Below, one piece after another: positions 53,743 to 62,165 of a DNA stretch of 64,000 nucleotides (positions within the stretch are counted from its first letter, which is position 1; every line of letters begins with the position of its first letter). Origin of the DNA: Filifactor villosus (GTDB taxonomy: Bacteria > Bacillota > Clostridia > Peptostreptococcales > Filifactoraceae); the NCBI RefSeq assembly GCF_042652965.1, contig NZ_JBHSHL010000013.1, forward strand, positions 1 to 64,000. The letters are read 5' to 3'. The position numbers and the translations under genes are program-made. A model generated the notes under the pieces. It searched no databases and was not told where the DNA came from. It was given only the letters and a program-made list of their open reading frames with translations.

Positions 53743-54447
53743 GTCCACAGAAATGCTGATTCCGCCACGTCGTTCGGAAGGCTGCACAATTACTGTAACA
53801 GGCTGATTTCCCATCCATTCATAAGAGTAAGACTCTCCCGAAGCTTGACCGATAAAAGTCTTCCAAGATACATCGGTTTTGATATAGGGATCACAGTAAC
53901 CGTTTTGGCTCATCCAGCAGATAACGGCATCGGGGTCGACCGAAATGTTCGAGCCGTCATGCAGATTGCTTAAGACAATCGGGTTTCCGTCTGAAAGAAC
54001 TGCCACATAAGCGTCCTTCCCGTTTCCGGTCAATGTCGAGGTGGCAAGACCTTTTTGAGAAAGCACCCCTGAACCGATAAAGCGAACATTGTACTTACAA
54101 TCCTGTGTGAAGGCAAGGATGTTTTCCGACTCTACGGACACGACTTCTCCAACTTCAAGCTTATAGATGACGATATGCTGCCCGTAGCTTGCATAGTAGG
54201 TAACGGAGTCTCCGTTCAGAGTTACCTTCATTAGAGGGATATTTTCTCCCGTGGCCCGTCTTACAAGTGAGCCTAAGGCTGCTTGCATAAAGTTTTCCTG
54301 AGGACCGAGTAAGAGTTTTTCGAACTTATAATTTTTATTTCCTTGGTTTTGACCGCAGATAAAGGCTCCCGCCTTAGCAAAAATAACATCGTTCCCGGAA
54401 CATGTCACTTTTAGAGTCAATTCATTTACCGTTTCAAATGTAATCAT
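53740..54447 (-). CDS. AIM24-family protein
   Basis: The 235 residues form the beta-rich AIM24 fold: AKAGAFICGQNQGN near the N terminus, then LVRRATGENIPLMKV, VEVGEVVSVE-type strand EVGEVVSVESENILAF and a late WKTFIGQASGESYSY. Bacterial AIM24 proteins occur in Ter-type clusters and are thought to bind other Ter proteins or membranes. The function is unknown. The stop codon lies in a repeat. The gene follows the fourth terD gene by 10 bp on the same strand. Confidence 0.85.
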   Translation of the reverse strand: MITFETVNELTLKVTCSGNDVIFAKAGAFICGQNQGNKNYKFEKLLLGPQENFMQAALGSLVRRATGENIPLMKVTLNGDSVTYYASYGQHIVIYKLEVGEVVSVESENILAFTQDCKYNVRFIGSGVLSQKGLATSTLTGNGKDAYVAVLSDGNPIVLSNLHDGSNISVDPDAVICWMSQNGYCDPYIKTDVSWKTFIGQASGESYSYEWMGNQPVTVIVQPSERRGGISISVD

Positions 54448-54457
54448 ACGAACCTCC

Positions 54458-55225
54458 CTAGTTTACTTGTACTCCATATAATTCACAGAGTCCGGCAAGA
54501 TCACGGGCAACACCGTTACCTACCGAACTGAATTTCCACGCACTGTTATATAGATAGACTTCTCCGATCATCATAGAGATGACATTGTCATAATAATCGT
54601 TCATGGCAAAACTTACCAATTCATTTCCGGATGGATCCACGACACGCATATAGGCATCCTCGATCATTGAAAAGTTTAGATTATGTTCAAAAGCCTCATT
54701 GATCGTCAGAACAAAGACTATTTTTTTGACATTTGGATGAAGCATTCGAAAATCAATGGATACCTTCTGCCTGTCTACACTTTCGTCCGTCGATAAGAGG
54801 ATGCTTTTATCGGGGCTCTGGGGCTGGCCGTAAAAAACAAACCAATCATCACCTAAGACCTTTCCGTTCTCTCCCAGAAGAAAGGCGGAAACATCCACAT
54901 CACACTGTGAGTTCTTGACATTCCATCCGAATAACGCAGATAAAGAGGAAGAATTCGTTGCCAGAGCAACCTTCTGCCCCTTTTGAATCGGGTGATTCAA
55001 GGTCGGAATCGGTTTTTTGGAAATCAGCTCTGTTTGAGTAGGCGAACTTGGCGTAGCTTGCATAGAAGAATCCGTGCTTGTGGCAACCGGACCTTCGGAA
55101 GACCAGGTAGGCTTGTTCAGACTGAGAACATTCTGAGCGTTCACTGTAGCCTGTACCTTGGAACGGTTTATGGAAAGAACCGTGTTTTTGTCAACAGAAC
55201 CCTTGGAATGCATAGGAATAACCAT
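54458..55225 (-). CDS. TerD-family protein with N-terminal extension (copy 4)
   Basis: The 255 residues begin with a polar, Ser/Thr-rich extension of about 75 residues (TSTDSSMQATPSSPTQTE). A TerD domain follows: KGQKVALATNSSSLSALFGW, CDVDVSAFLLGENGK and the final SSVGNGVARDLAGLCELYG. The usual GDNLTG loop is replaced by ILLSTDESVDRQKV, so calcium binding may be altered. The start has AAAAAGGAGGTTG upstream. It leads a two-gene minus-strand operon with AIM24 and closes the Ter island. Confidence 0.88.
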   Translation of the reverse strand: MVIPMHSKGSVDKNTVLSINRSKVQATVNAQNVLSLNKPTWSSEGPVATSTDSSMQATPSSPTQTELISKKPIPTLNHPIQKGQKVALATNSSSLSALFGWNVKNSQCDVDVSAFLLGENGKVLGDDWFVFYGQPQSPDKSILLSTDESVDRQKVSIDFRMLHPNVKKIVFVLTINEAFEHNLNFSMIEDAYMRVVDPSGNELVSFAMNDYYDNVISMMIGEVYLYNSAWKFSSVGNGVARDLAGLCELYGVQVN

Positions 55226-55332
55226 AGGTCAACCTCCTTTTTGGCTTAATATGCCTTATTGTATCAAAAAAAACGGAGAATTTCTATATAAAATAAAGGG
55301 AAAATAAGTGAGAAACGAAGAAGGAAAACATC

Positions 55333-55518
55333 TTGGAGTTGAAACTGAGTAAGGATAATATAAAGGCAAGCGGAAAAGACAGGATGCTCACAGCACCGGT
55401 CATCACAAGAAACAGTAGGGTGATGTTGCCTTTGACGGATATACAAAGAGCCTTGAAAGATTTACACTTGGATGTGGAAGTCAAGTGGGAGCATAAGAGC
55501 AAGACCGTAAGGAACTAA
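55333..55518 (+). pseudogene. fragment of a copper amine oxidase-like N-terminal (stalk) domain
   Basis: A 61-residue frame from TTG 55333 ends with NSRVMLPLTDIQRALKDL and VEVKWEHKSKTVRN. This matches the 'GRTMVPLRFVAEALG-VKWDxxTKTV' pattern of the surface domain found in many Clostridia proteins. Usually it is part of a large secreted protein with a signal peptide, which is missing here. AAGAAGGAAAA could be a ribosome binding site. It could be a short remnant or a tiny protein, and I favour a remnant. A terminator follows. Confidence 0.5.
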
Positions 55519-55542
55519 GGCCTTCAAATAAGAAGCAAATAA

Positions 55543-55579
55543 AAAATACCCGATCAGAGATGATCGAGTATTTTTTTTA
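55543..55579 (+). terminator. terminator after the stalk-domain fragment
   Basis: AAATACCCGATCA pairs with TGATCGAGTATTT (one mismatch) around GAGA, followed by eight T. Confidence 0.85.
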
Positions 55580-55594
55580 TGGAAGTAGGTCTTT

Positions 55595-55709
55595 ATACTA
55601 TTATCTATTAAAATTGTCCGGTCGAGAAGTTTGAAGTCTACGATTACTCAAAACGTTTCAGACAAACATATATTCTGTTTACCTGACATTTTAAACGGAG
55701 AATAGTACT
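55595..55709 (+). repeat. interspersed repeat family A copy, overlapping a stop codon
   Basis: It runs from ATACTATTATCTATTAAAATTG to AAACGGAGAATAGTACT (ends given). The right end reaches the stop codon of the nitroreductase gene (55708-55710). Confidence 0.75.
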
Positions 55710-56379
55710 ATACCTCCTCCCAATGAAAGTTCTCTTTTCCGGCTCCGAGTTCAAAGTGGTATTTGACGATCCCCAGGTCGATATCGGAACAAAAACCTCC
55801 GGTGGCCTTTGCAGAAACGTTGTTTCCGTTCAAAGAGAAGAGAAATTTCTGTTGGTTGACGGCAGTGGGAGCCAAGAGAGCGAACTCGATACCTTTGCGA
55901 AACCATTCGGGAGCTTCTTGTTTGGGATCGGTCACCTGTTCAAAAGATTTACTTTTTCGAGATTTCCCCTGAGTTTTTCCGTAGCCGACGGAGATGACAC
56001 AGACGAGTTTTTCGCCCTCACGAATATGGGCTTTCTGCTTTCCTTTGCGAAAGGTCAATGCGACCCAGCAGGTGTTCAGACCCAGTTGCTGTGCCTTTAA
56101 AACCAAGCGTTCGCCATAGTATCCCGCCCGTTCGTTCAGGGAATTATTTTTTTCTCCGACTATGGCGATATAATTAGAGACGTTTCGAAATTTGCCATAA
56201 TGAGCCAAAAATCCTTTGAAGGTATCGGGGTCTTCGGTGATCAGCTGAATCTGAAGATCGCCTTCCAAATTGCACTGCTCGATCTCATCCTCCAATTGTG
56301 CCAAAATACTGCCTTCGATTTTTTCGTCCTTATATTCCCTCACACTGTGTCGTGCCTTAACGGCTTCCGATAGATCCAT
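55708..56379 (-). CDS. nitroreductase-family protein
   Basis: The start at 56379 follows GGAAGAG on the minus strand and gives 223 residues. An open frame upstream adds 16 basic residues without a ribosome binding site. MDLSEAVKARHSVREYKDEKI is the N-terminal FMN-binding signature, LGLNTCWVALTFRKGK lies in the middle and LLAPTAVNQQKFLF near the end. Enzymes of this branch reduce nitro or quinone compounds with NAD(P)H, and the natural substrate is open. The last codons run into a family A repeat. Confidence 0.88.
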   Translation of the reverse strand: MDLSEAVKARHSVREYKDEKIEGSILAQLEDEIEQCNLEGDLQIQLITEDPDTFKGFLAHYGKFRNVSNYIAIVGEKNNSLNERAGYYGERLVLKAQQLGLNTCWVALTFRKGKQKAHIREGEKLVCVISVGYGKTQGKSRKSKSFEQVTDPKQEAPEWFRKGIEFALLAPTAVNQQKFLFSLNGNNVSAKATGGFCSDIDLGIVKYHFELGAGKENFHWEEV

Positions 56380-56457
56380 AGTTTCTCTTCCTTTCTTTTT
56401 TCGTTTCTTATACAAAATGGGATACAAACAGTCTACTGAGAAAATCTTACCATAAAA

Positions 56458-56486
56458 TTGGATTTAAGACAAATTCGTAGTATAAT
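56458..56486 (+). promoter_or_regulatory. promoter of the lipoprotein gene
   Basis: TTGGAT at 56458-56463 and TATAAT at 56481-56486, 17 bp apart, lie 33 bp before the start codon. Confidence 0.75.
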
Positions 56487-56519
56487 GAACGTAACTAAGC
56501 AGAGAAAGGAAGATAGGTG

Positions 56520-57314
56520 ATGAAAAAGTATTGCGTTATAAAAACATGGGCAAGCGTCTGTTTGATCGGGGCTTTTCTTTTGACGGGATGTGCAGGAGCT
56601 CCTTCTTCAAATGAAGGCGAGAAACCGGAGCAGGCTCAGGAAGAAGAGAAGAAGGAAGAGGAATGGCTCCCCGTCATTCTCGATGAGGAGATGGTAGAGT
56701 CCTATGTTAAGTACGATGAGTTCGGAAAAAATGATAAGAAGGCCGCCATCTACAGTCTGTATTTCTTTACGACGGACAAGATCCCGGACTATTCCGAGGA
56801 GGCGGATGGAAACATCGTTGTGGAAGATATCGACGAAACCAATGCAATCGCCAAAATTTATTACCGCGATGATTCCATCGACGAGGTCAAGATTACCAAG
56901 GATATGGATAGAGGAGGCAGTTGGATCCCTCTGGAATATCGCGAGGCACAACCGGCTCGGTTGGAGGAAAAGTTTGTGATTATCAGCTATAAGGACGGGA
57001 ATTATTATTACGATGAGGCGGAATGGGTAAGCGATTTTCAAGAAGAAAGGATCGAAGAACTCAAAGCGCTCGGAGTGAGCGATATGGGCTTTGAGAACGG
57101 GTACTATGTCTACAATGAAAAGGAAGAACTTCTTCCTCTTCCCATTGATGAAGAGACCAAGCTCTATGTTTTGGATCCTTCTCTTACCCATTTTAATAAG
57201 GTGGAAGAGAGTGAATTTCGCACAGGAGTCGAAGAAGGAATGTTCTACGGATATCACGAAATCTACATGAAAGATGAAAAAGTCGTTAAGATCTTTCAGA
57301 ACTATGTGCCCTAA
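56520..57314 (+). CDS. lipoprotein of unknown function
   Basis: The ATG at 56520 follows AGGAAGATAGG. The 264 residues begin with a lipoprotein signal that ends at the lipobox LLTGC, so the protein should be anchored to the outer face of the membrane. A Glu-rich linker (EKPEQAQEEEKKEEEW) follows, and then a mostly polar beta-rich domain (KAAIYSLYFFTTDKI, ENGYYVYNEKEELLPLP). I do not recognise the family. It is a single-gene unit with its own promoter. Confidence 0.8.
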   Translation: MKKYCVIKTWASVCLIGAFLLTGCAGAPSSNEGEKPEQAQEEEKKEEEWLPVILDEEMVESYVKYDEFGKNDKKAAIYSLYFFTTDKIPDYSEEADGNIVVEDIDETNAIAKIYYRDDSIDEVKITKDMDRGGSWIPLEYREAQPARLEEKFVIISYKDGNYYYDEAEWVSDFQEERIEELKALGVSDMGFENGYYVYNEKEELLPLPIDEETKLYVLDPSLTHFNKVEESEFRTGVEEGMFYGYHEIYMKDEKVVKIFQNYVP

Positions 57315-57595
57315 AATCCGACTTGGAGAAGCCGGGCAAATCTAACCGCCTATATCAAAATCCGATAGAATTCTCGGTTGTGCAGGTTGTGAAAGAACTT
57401 GAAACAGGTTCTATCGTATTTTTTCAAGGACGGGGTATCTCCTGAGCCGAAAAATCGGTGTAAGATCAGTTCTTTACGGATGAGTACAGTTGCTTTTTGT
57501 TGCAGAGAGTTTGAATATTTGATAAAATCGGAAAAGCCCTGTGTTTTTGTGAGGATTTTTCCGTGTTGAAGGTGCAAGAAGAGGAGGTAGGGAGG

Positions 57596-58105
57596 ATGAA
57601 GATCGAAGTAAGACTTGGAGATATTACGGAGTTTGAAGGAGATATCATTGTAAATGCCGCCAACAGAAGCCTTTTGGGGGGTGGAGGTGTCGACGGTGCG
57701 ATCCATCGAGCTGCCGGAAAAGAATTGTTTGAAGAGTGTAGGACTTTGGGAGGTTGTGAGACGGGGGAAGCCAAAGTGACCGAGGGTTATCGGCTGAAGT
57801 CGAAGTATGTCATCCATACGGTGGGACCGATTTACTCCGGGAGAGCACAAGATTCGGTTCTGTTATCAAACTGCTATCGAAACTCTTTGAAGCTTGCTAA
57901 AGAGAAGAGCTTGACCTCCATCGCCTTTCCGGCGATCTCCACGGGGATCTACGGTTATCCTTTGGAGGAAGCTGCGAGGATTGCAATTAAGACTGTCAGC
58001 GAAGAACTGCAATGTATCGAGACATTGGAGAAAGTAGTCTTCTATTGCTTCTCCAAAGAAGCCTATGCTCTGTATAGAGAGTTGCTCGAGGAGGCGAATC
58101 TCTAA
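57596..58105 (+). CDS. macro-domain protein (ADP-ribose hydrolase type)
   Basis: The start at 57596 has GAGGAGG upstream; an in-frame start at 57563 is less likely. The 169 residues are a single macro domain: LGDITEFEGDIIVNAANRS and LLGGGGVDGAIHRAAG with the catalytic loop, then IAFPAISTGIYGYPLEEAA. This fits the O-acetyl-ADP-ribose deacetylase/MacroD group, which removes ADP-ribose from proteins or metabolites. It stands alone. Confidence 0.94.
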   Translation: MKIEVRLGDITEFEGDIIVNAANRSLLGGGGVDGAIHRAAGKELFEECRTLGGCETGEAKVTEGYRLKSKYVIHTVGPIYSGRAQDSVLLSNCYRNSLKLAKEKSLTSIAFPAISTGIYGYPLEEAARIAIKTVSEELQCIETLEKVVFYCFSKEAYALYRELLEEANL

Positions 58106-58123
58106 TTTTACCTCGGATTTATA

Positions 58124-58236
58124 ATACCATCCTTCCTTTGAGTTGTGGATATAAACAATCTGTGTCCCATAGAAGACAGACCGATTTTTCGCGGGTTGAA
58201 AAACAGATATATCCATACTTCTATTGGGAATGGTAT
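58124..58236 (-). repeat. interspersed repeat family B, inverted copy
   Basis: It runs from ATACCATCCTTCCTTTGAGTTG to CTTCTATTGGGAATGGTAT (ends given). The inverted ends are changed in a matched way (ATACCATC and GAATGGTAT in place of ATACTATT and AATAGTAT), so the pairing is kept. Confidence 0.75.
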
Positions 58237-58342
58237 AAAATGCAAAAGGTTGTTATATCGAGATTTTGGGTAATTGCATCCCCCGTATAGGATTCATTCT
58301 ATGCTGATTTTTGAACTGTGCGGTGTCGCCTATACAAAGAGA

Positions 58343-58410
58343 GAAGGTCCGAGATAGGAATGTGCTTGAAACAAGATTTGCATGCACGTTTCTATCTCGG
58401 ACCTTATTAT
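58343..58410. terminator. long hairpin with T tail
   Basis: AAGGTCCGAGATAG pairs with CTATCTCGGACCTT around a loop of about 32 bases, followed by ATTATTTGG. It may be the terminator of the macro-domain gene or of mnmH on the other strand. Confidence 0.6.
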
Positions 58411-58436
58411 TTGGTTTTATGATATGATGTATTAAA

Positions 58437-58609
58437 ACTCACGGGTTGAACACTTTGAAGTATAGGATCCTACGAATCTTTTTTTGGCGATCATCCCCCG
58501 GCGTTTCTATCGGAGAATAGTATAAAATTGACAGAAAAATATAATCATCCAAAATTTTTCTGTAAGTATCTATTCTGTACATCCGATAGTTCAAACGGAG
58601 AATAGTATT
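58437..58609 (+). repeat. composite of family A and family E repeats
   Basis: The left half, GGGTTGAACACTTTGAAGTATA, is family A. TTTCTATCGGAGAATAGTAT (ends 58523) is a family E right end. A second right end, TTCAAACGGAGAATAGTATT, ends at 58609. Together with 58124-58236 they fill the 58106-58613 gap. No gene is supported there. Confidence 0.65.
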
Positions 58610-58613
58610 ACAA

Positions 58614-59654
58614 TCACTCTTCTTGCGGATAATAACTTTGTTTCCACATGAGAATCTGTTCAGCCGTTTTTTTTGTATCCACATGATCAAATTGAGAGAC
58701 GACGGTATAGTCTCCCTTGGTATATTTATGGTCGTAGTAGTTTTCGATCAATTCGCGAATAACGGGAGGATAGTTGTTTTTTCTCACTTCTTCAATAAAT
58801 TTATCCACTCGTTCGTTGGAGAGGTACTTTCTGAGTTTTTCAAGAGCCTCTATAATATCGCTGTCCGTGTTGCCCGTATACTCTTTCAGGATTCTATCCA
58901 CCCTGCTTTCCAAAGGAGAGGTAATGTTGATTGCCACTGCATTTTGAATACTCTTGTAGATATAAGGGGGCAAGATGACCGAGCCGATCCGCCTGCTTTC
59001 CGCCTCCATAAATACATAGTTGGTCTTTCGGGTCTTGAGCTCGTCGTAGACGAGGGACTCGAAGGTCTTTTGGGAGTTGGTCGCTCCCAGACCTACGGAT
59101 CCCAGCAAAGAACCTCTGTGGTTGGCACAAGCTTCCAGGTCCAGGACATCCATCCCTCTCCTCCTCAACTCTTGAAGGAGCTGTGTTTTTCCGCAACCGG
59201 TGTTTCCGCTTAAGACGATCGGTGTCAATTCTTCAAAGATCTGAGGGAGCTGTGTATTGATAAAGGCACGGTAGGCCTTATATCCTCCGTGAAGCTTCCA
59301 AACATTGATATGCAGTGATTTTAGAAGAACAAATAAGGACTGACTTCGAAAACCTCCACGTTCACAGAAGAGGACGACATGATCGTAGTTTCGCGTTTGT
59401 GTAGTGATATTTTTATACAAATCCGGAAGTTTTTGAGAAACAAAGGAGATTCCCTGTGATTTTGCCATCTCTACATCCTTTTGGACGTAGAGGGTGCCGA
59501 CGATCTCACGCTCCTTATTGTTCAAAAGAGGAAGGTTGAGGGATCCGGGAATGGTCGAACTCTCGTACTCTCCTTCACTTCTGAGATCGATGTAGAGGAT
59601 ACGTTTTGAAGCATCAATGTTTTGCAGTTGTTCAATGGTCATTTCAGGGTACAT
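58614..59654 (-). CDS. mnmH: tRNA 2-selenouridine synthase MnmH
   Basis: The 346 residues have an N-terminal rhodanese domain with LYIDLRSEGEYESSTIPGS and the active-site FCERGGFRSQS. A P-loop domain follows, with VLSGNTGCGKTQLLQ and DLEACANHRGSLLG. The enzyme swaps the sulfur of 2-thiouridine at the wobble position of tRNAs for selenium, using selenophosphate from SelD. Its presence implies selenium use in this organism, though selD is not in the window. GGAGAG precedes the ATG on the minus strand. The neighbours are repeats on both sides. Confidence 0.95.
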   Translation of the reverse strand: MYPEMTIEQLQNIDASKRILYIDLRSEGEYESSTIPGSLNLPLLNNKEREIVGTLYVQKDVEMAKSQGISFVSQKLPDLYKNITTQTRNYDHVVLFCERGGFRSQSLFVLLKSLHINVWKLHGGYKAYRAFINTQLPQIFEELTPIVLSGNTGCGKTQLLQELRRRGMDVLDLEACANHRGSLLGSVGLGATNSQKTFESLVYDELKTRKTNYVFMEAESRRIGSVILPPYIYKSIQNAVAINITSPLESRVDRILKEYTGNTDSDIIEALEKLRKYLSNERVDKFIEEVRKNNYPPVIRELIENYYDHKYTKGDYTVVSQFDHVDTKKTAEQILMWKQSYYPQEE

Positions 59655-59776
59655 AGTTTATCTCTCCGGTGATTAATAGTATGCAGTTACGAAAGAAGAG
59701 CGAGTACAAGACGTTTTCGAGAATCGGCGTTTGCCCATATCTTCTTTTTGAAACGGCAGAGTTTTTGTAAATTGCA

Positions 59777-59910
59777 AGGAAAATACCGCACAAATACGAG
59801 ATCTTGATTTTTCTATCAAATTTCAAACAATGAAAGTTTATCAGATCAGGAATTTCATCCTTGACATAAAATTGACTGTGTGCTGATTTTTTGAATTATG
59901 CGGTATTTTT
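59777..59910. repeat. interspersed repeat family C, complete copy
   Basis: It runs from GGAAAATACCGCACAAATACG to TTGAATTATGCGGTATTTTT (ends given). The ends are inverted repeats (AAATACCGCA/TGCGGTATTT). It is the clearest copy of this family and matches the one inserted at 26770-26908. The rest of 59655-59964 is empty. Confidence 0.75.
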
Positions 59911-59964
59911 TACGGCTTTATGTTCAGTGATACGATTTTAATGCCGTTAATGATAGTAACACTA

Positions 59965-60513
59965 TTAGAGGTTTTTTGTAAAGTATTTTTGGAACGAATG
60001 GGGGTATATGGTCAAGATTTTCTTTGAAACAACATCAAAAATCCGAATTTCCCGTTCATCCATGACCGCAAGACTGTGAGAACCGTCACGAGGTCGTCCC
60101 AAGCTTCCGGGATTGAGACAGAGGAGTCCTTCCACAACATCAAGGTATCTACAATGTGTATGCCCCGATACGAGAAGGGAGCAGTTTCGGGACTTCGCTT
60201 CTCGGACATACTCGTAGAGAGGTCTCCGGTTGCCGTGGGTCATAAAGATACGCAGGGAATTGTATTCGATGATACGCTCGCACAGCGATATATCATGGCG
60301 AAAACCCTGATGGAATTTCCCGTCACAGTTTCCGCGAACGAAGTGGAGGTTGTCTATGGAGTTTAAAATATGGAAGAGTGGATCACAGGGGTGGCAGTAG
60401 AATTGGAAGATATCTCCGGTGTGCAAGACCATGTCACAGTCGGACAGATAAGGCAGAGCCATCTTCAAATAGTATTCTTCACCATGGGTATCACTGATAA
60501 AGCCGATTTTCAT
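59965..60513 (-). CDS. YfcE/MJ0936-type metallophosphoesterase
   Basis: The 182 residues show the calcineurin-like motifs in order: GFISDTHG, LHTGDIFQF, VRGNCDGKF, FMTHGNR and VSGHTHCRYL, followed by LCLNPGSLGRPRDG. The family cuts phosphodiesters in vitro with Mn2+, and the cell substrate is not known. GGAGATTCC precedes the ATG on the minus strand. Confidence 0.93.
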   Translation of the reverse strand: MKIGFISDTHGEEYYLKMALPYLSDCDMVLHTGDIFQFYCHPCDPLFHILNSIDNLHFVRGNCDGKFHQGFRHDISLCERIIEYNSLRIFMTHGNRRPLYEYVREAKSRNCSLLVSGHTHCRYLDVVEGLLCLNPGSLGRPRDGSHSLAVMDEREIRIFDVVSKKILTIYPHSFQKYFTKNL

Positions 60514-60538
60514 AAGGAATCTCCTTGCATTATAGATT

Positions 60539-60653
60539 CATACTATTTTTCAATAGAAGTATGGATATGTCTGTTTTTCAACCCACGAAAAATGAGTTTA
60601 TCTTCTATGGGTCACAGATCATCTATATCCATAACTCAAAAGAAGAGTAGTAT
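60539..60653 (+). repeat. interspersed repeat family B copy
   Basis: It runs from ATACTATTTTTCAATAGAAG to CTCAAAAGAAGAGTAGTAT (ends given). From 60700 to 60855 there are family C-like pieces (GCGTACAAATGCAAACTC and GAATTGTACGATCCGTTCC). No gene is supported in 60514-60855. Confidence 0.75.
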
Positions 60654-60855
60654 CAAACGTTTCAATAGCCGATGTTGATTTGCTTGGTTAAGCCTCGGGC
60701 TACAAAAACAGGGCTGTAAAAGCAGCGTACAAATGCAAACTCCCGATTTTCCTTTGAGTTTATAAAACACCAAAGTGTTTCATATCAAACCTTTCAAGAA
60801 TTTCGTCCTTCACATAACGTCAGTTTGCGGATTGTTTGAATTGTACGATCCGTTC

Positions 60856-61656
60856 CTATAGAAACTTGTCCGTTACCTTGTTCCAAAATTCGTAGTTTTG
60901 CATCCGGACCAGATGGATACTCTCTTTACACGTCGTTACCTGCAATTGTTTGAAGTCGTTGTAATGTTTTTGGACTCCGTCCAGAAGAAGAGAAATGTGA
61001 TTACGATCGCTTTCTTCCGTTCCGATCTTGATATCGGAATCCCAAGACGAGATGATACTGCTTGTAAAAGAGCGGTAAGCATTGGTGTTGAGTGGAGCAA
61101 GGGGGGTCAACTGTAAGGTCTTTATGGACGGATCGACAATAGCGCCGCCTGCGGAGTAGTTGTAAGCGGTGGAACCGGTCGTGGATGAAATAATCAGACC
61201 GTCGCCTCGAAAACACTCGATAAAGGTACCGTTGATCCTCAGATCCAAGTGCACGGTCTTGCCTAAAGAAGAACGTAGGACGATGTCGTTGATTGCCTTG
61301 ACGGAGCGGACTCTGTCCTTGTAGAAGATGTCTGCGGACAGAGGGTAGATCTCCTGGATGCTGTAATTTGCGTTTTGGTAGGCGTGGATAAAGACATCGA
61401 GTTCATCAGGTTGAATGTCCTGAAAAAATCCGAGATGCCCCGTGTTTACACCGACGATGGGAATTTTTGGAAAGTGAAAGTCGTGCATTGCCTTCAAAAA
61501 AGCACCGTCACCTCCGATGGCGACCAAGAGTTCTTCGCTTCCGTCATAGGTAAAACGTGCATCAAAACCGGCTCGGCAGAGTTTTTCCTTCAAGAGGTTT
61601 GCTACCTGCTCGGAGACGGCATAGTCATTGTAAGTTATGGTAATCGATTTTTTCAA
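60856..61656 (-). CDS. nadK: NAD kinase
   Basis: The start is taken as TTG at 61656, eight bases after GGGGG on the minus strand. It gives 266 residues, normal for the family; upstream ATGs lack ribosome binding sites. Landmarks are LLVAIGGDGAFLKAMH with the GGDG motif, GVNTGHLGFFQ, DGLIISSTTGSTAYNYSAGG and LTPLAPLN. The enzyme makes NADP from NAD and ATP. It is on the same strand as yfcE and mnmH, but gaps full of repeats lie between them. Confidence 0.94.
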   Translation of the reverse strand: MKKSITITYNDYAVSEQVANLLKEKLCRAGFDARFTYDGSEELLVAIGGDGAFLKAMHDFHFPKIPIVGVNTGHLGFFQDIQPDELDVFIHAYQNANYSIQEIYPLSADIFYKDRVRSVKAINDIVLRSSLGKTVHLDLRINGTFIECFRGDGLIISSTTGSTAYNYSAGGAIVDPSIKTLQLTPLAPLNTNAYRSFTSSIISSWDSDIKIGTEESDRNHISLLLDGVQKHYNDFKQLQVTTCKESIHLVRMQNYEFWNKVTDKFL

Positions 61657-62165
61657 GAGAAGTACCCCCGTAATATAGATCTTGTCTATCATTATATCAC
61701 AGAAGACGAGGAAAGATACAAGGGGTTTCTTCTCTTTTGGAAACAACGGGAAAAATTTGGAGAAGTTAAGAGAGTGCTGTGTTTTGTTTGATCCCTTCAA
61801 TCCGGTGTCGGAAGAGGTATCTTCGAGTTTTTATATACGGAAGTGATCTAAGGTATTGAAGATATGGTCGGAATATAATACAATGATACAAATGCATATT
61901 CACGGAATACTGAAATTCAGGGCGACGCGAAGGGAAGAACAAATAAGGATGAAACAGTTTATTTTTGTCGTCTTGGTAGATATGGGGGAGGGTCCGGGTC
62001 AGGTTTTTTGAAACCACCATCTTTCGTATCAAATCGGTTCTATTTCGTCTCATTGAATTATGAGGTGGTGCTTTGGATAAGTCATATACTTGTTTTTTCT
62101 GCGGTTCAATCGTGAAACGCTATAGAATTGACGGATGATAGGAATAATATAAAAAGGAGGGGTTT
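61657..62165. other. 509-bp gap upstream of nadK and of the membrane protein genes
   Basis: It should hold divergent promoters. The minus frame continues open above the nadK start, but its composition is unlike a gene. I see no repeat of the main families here and no terminator. Confidence 0.45.
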
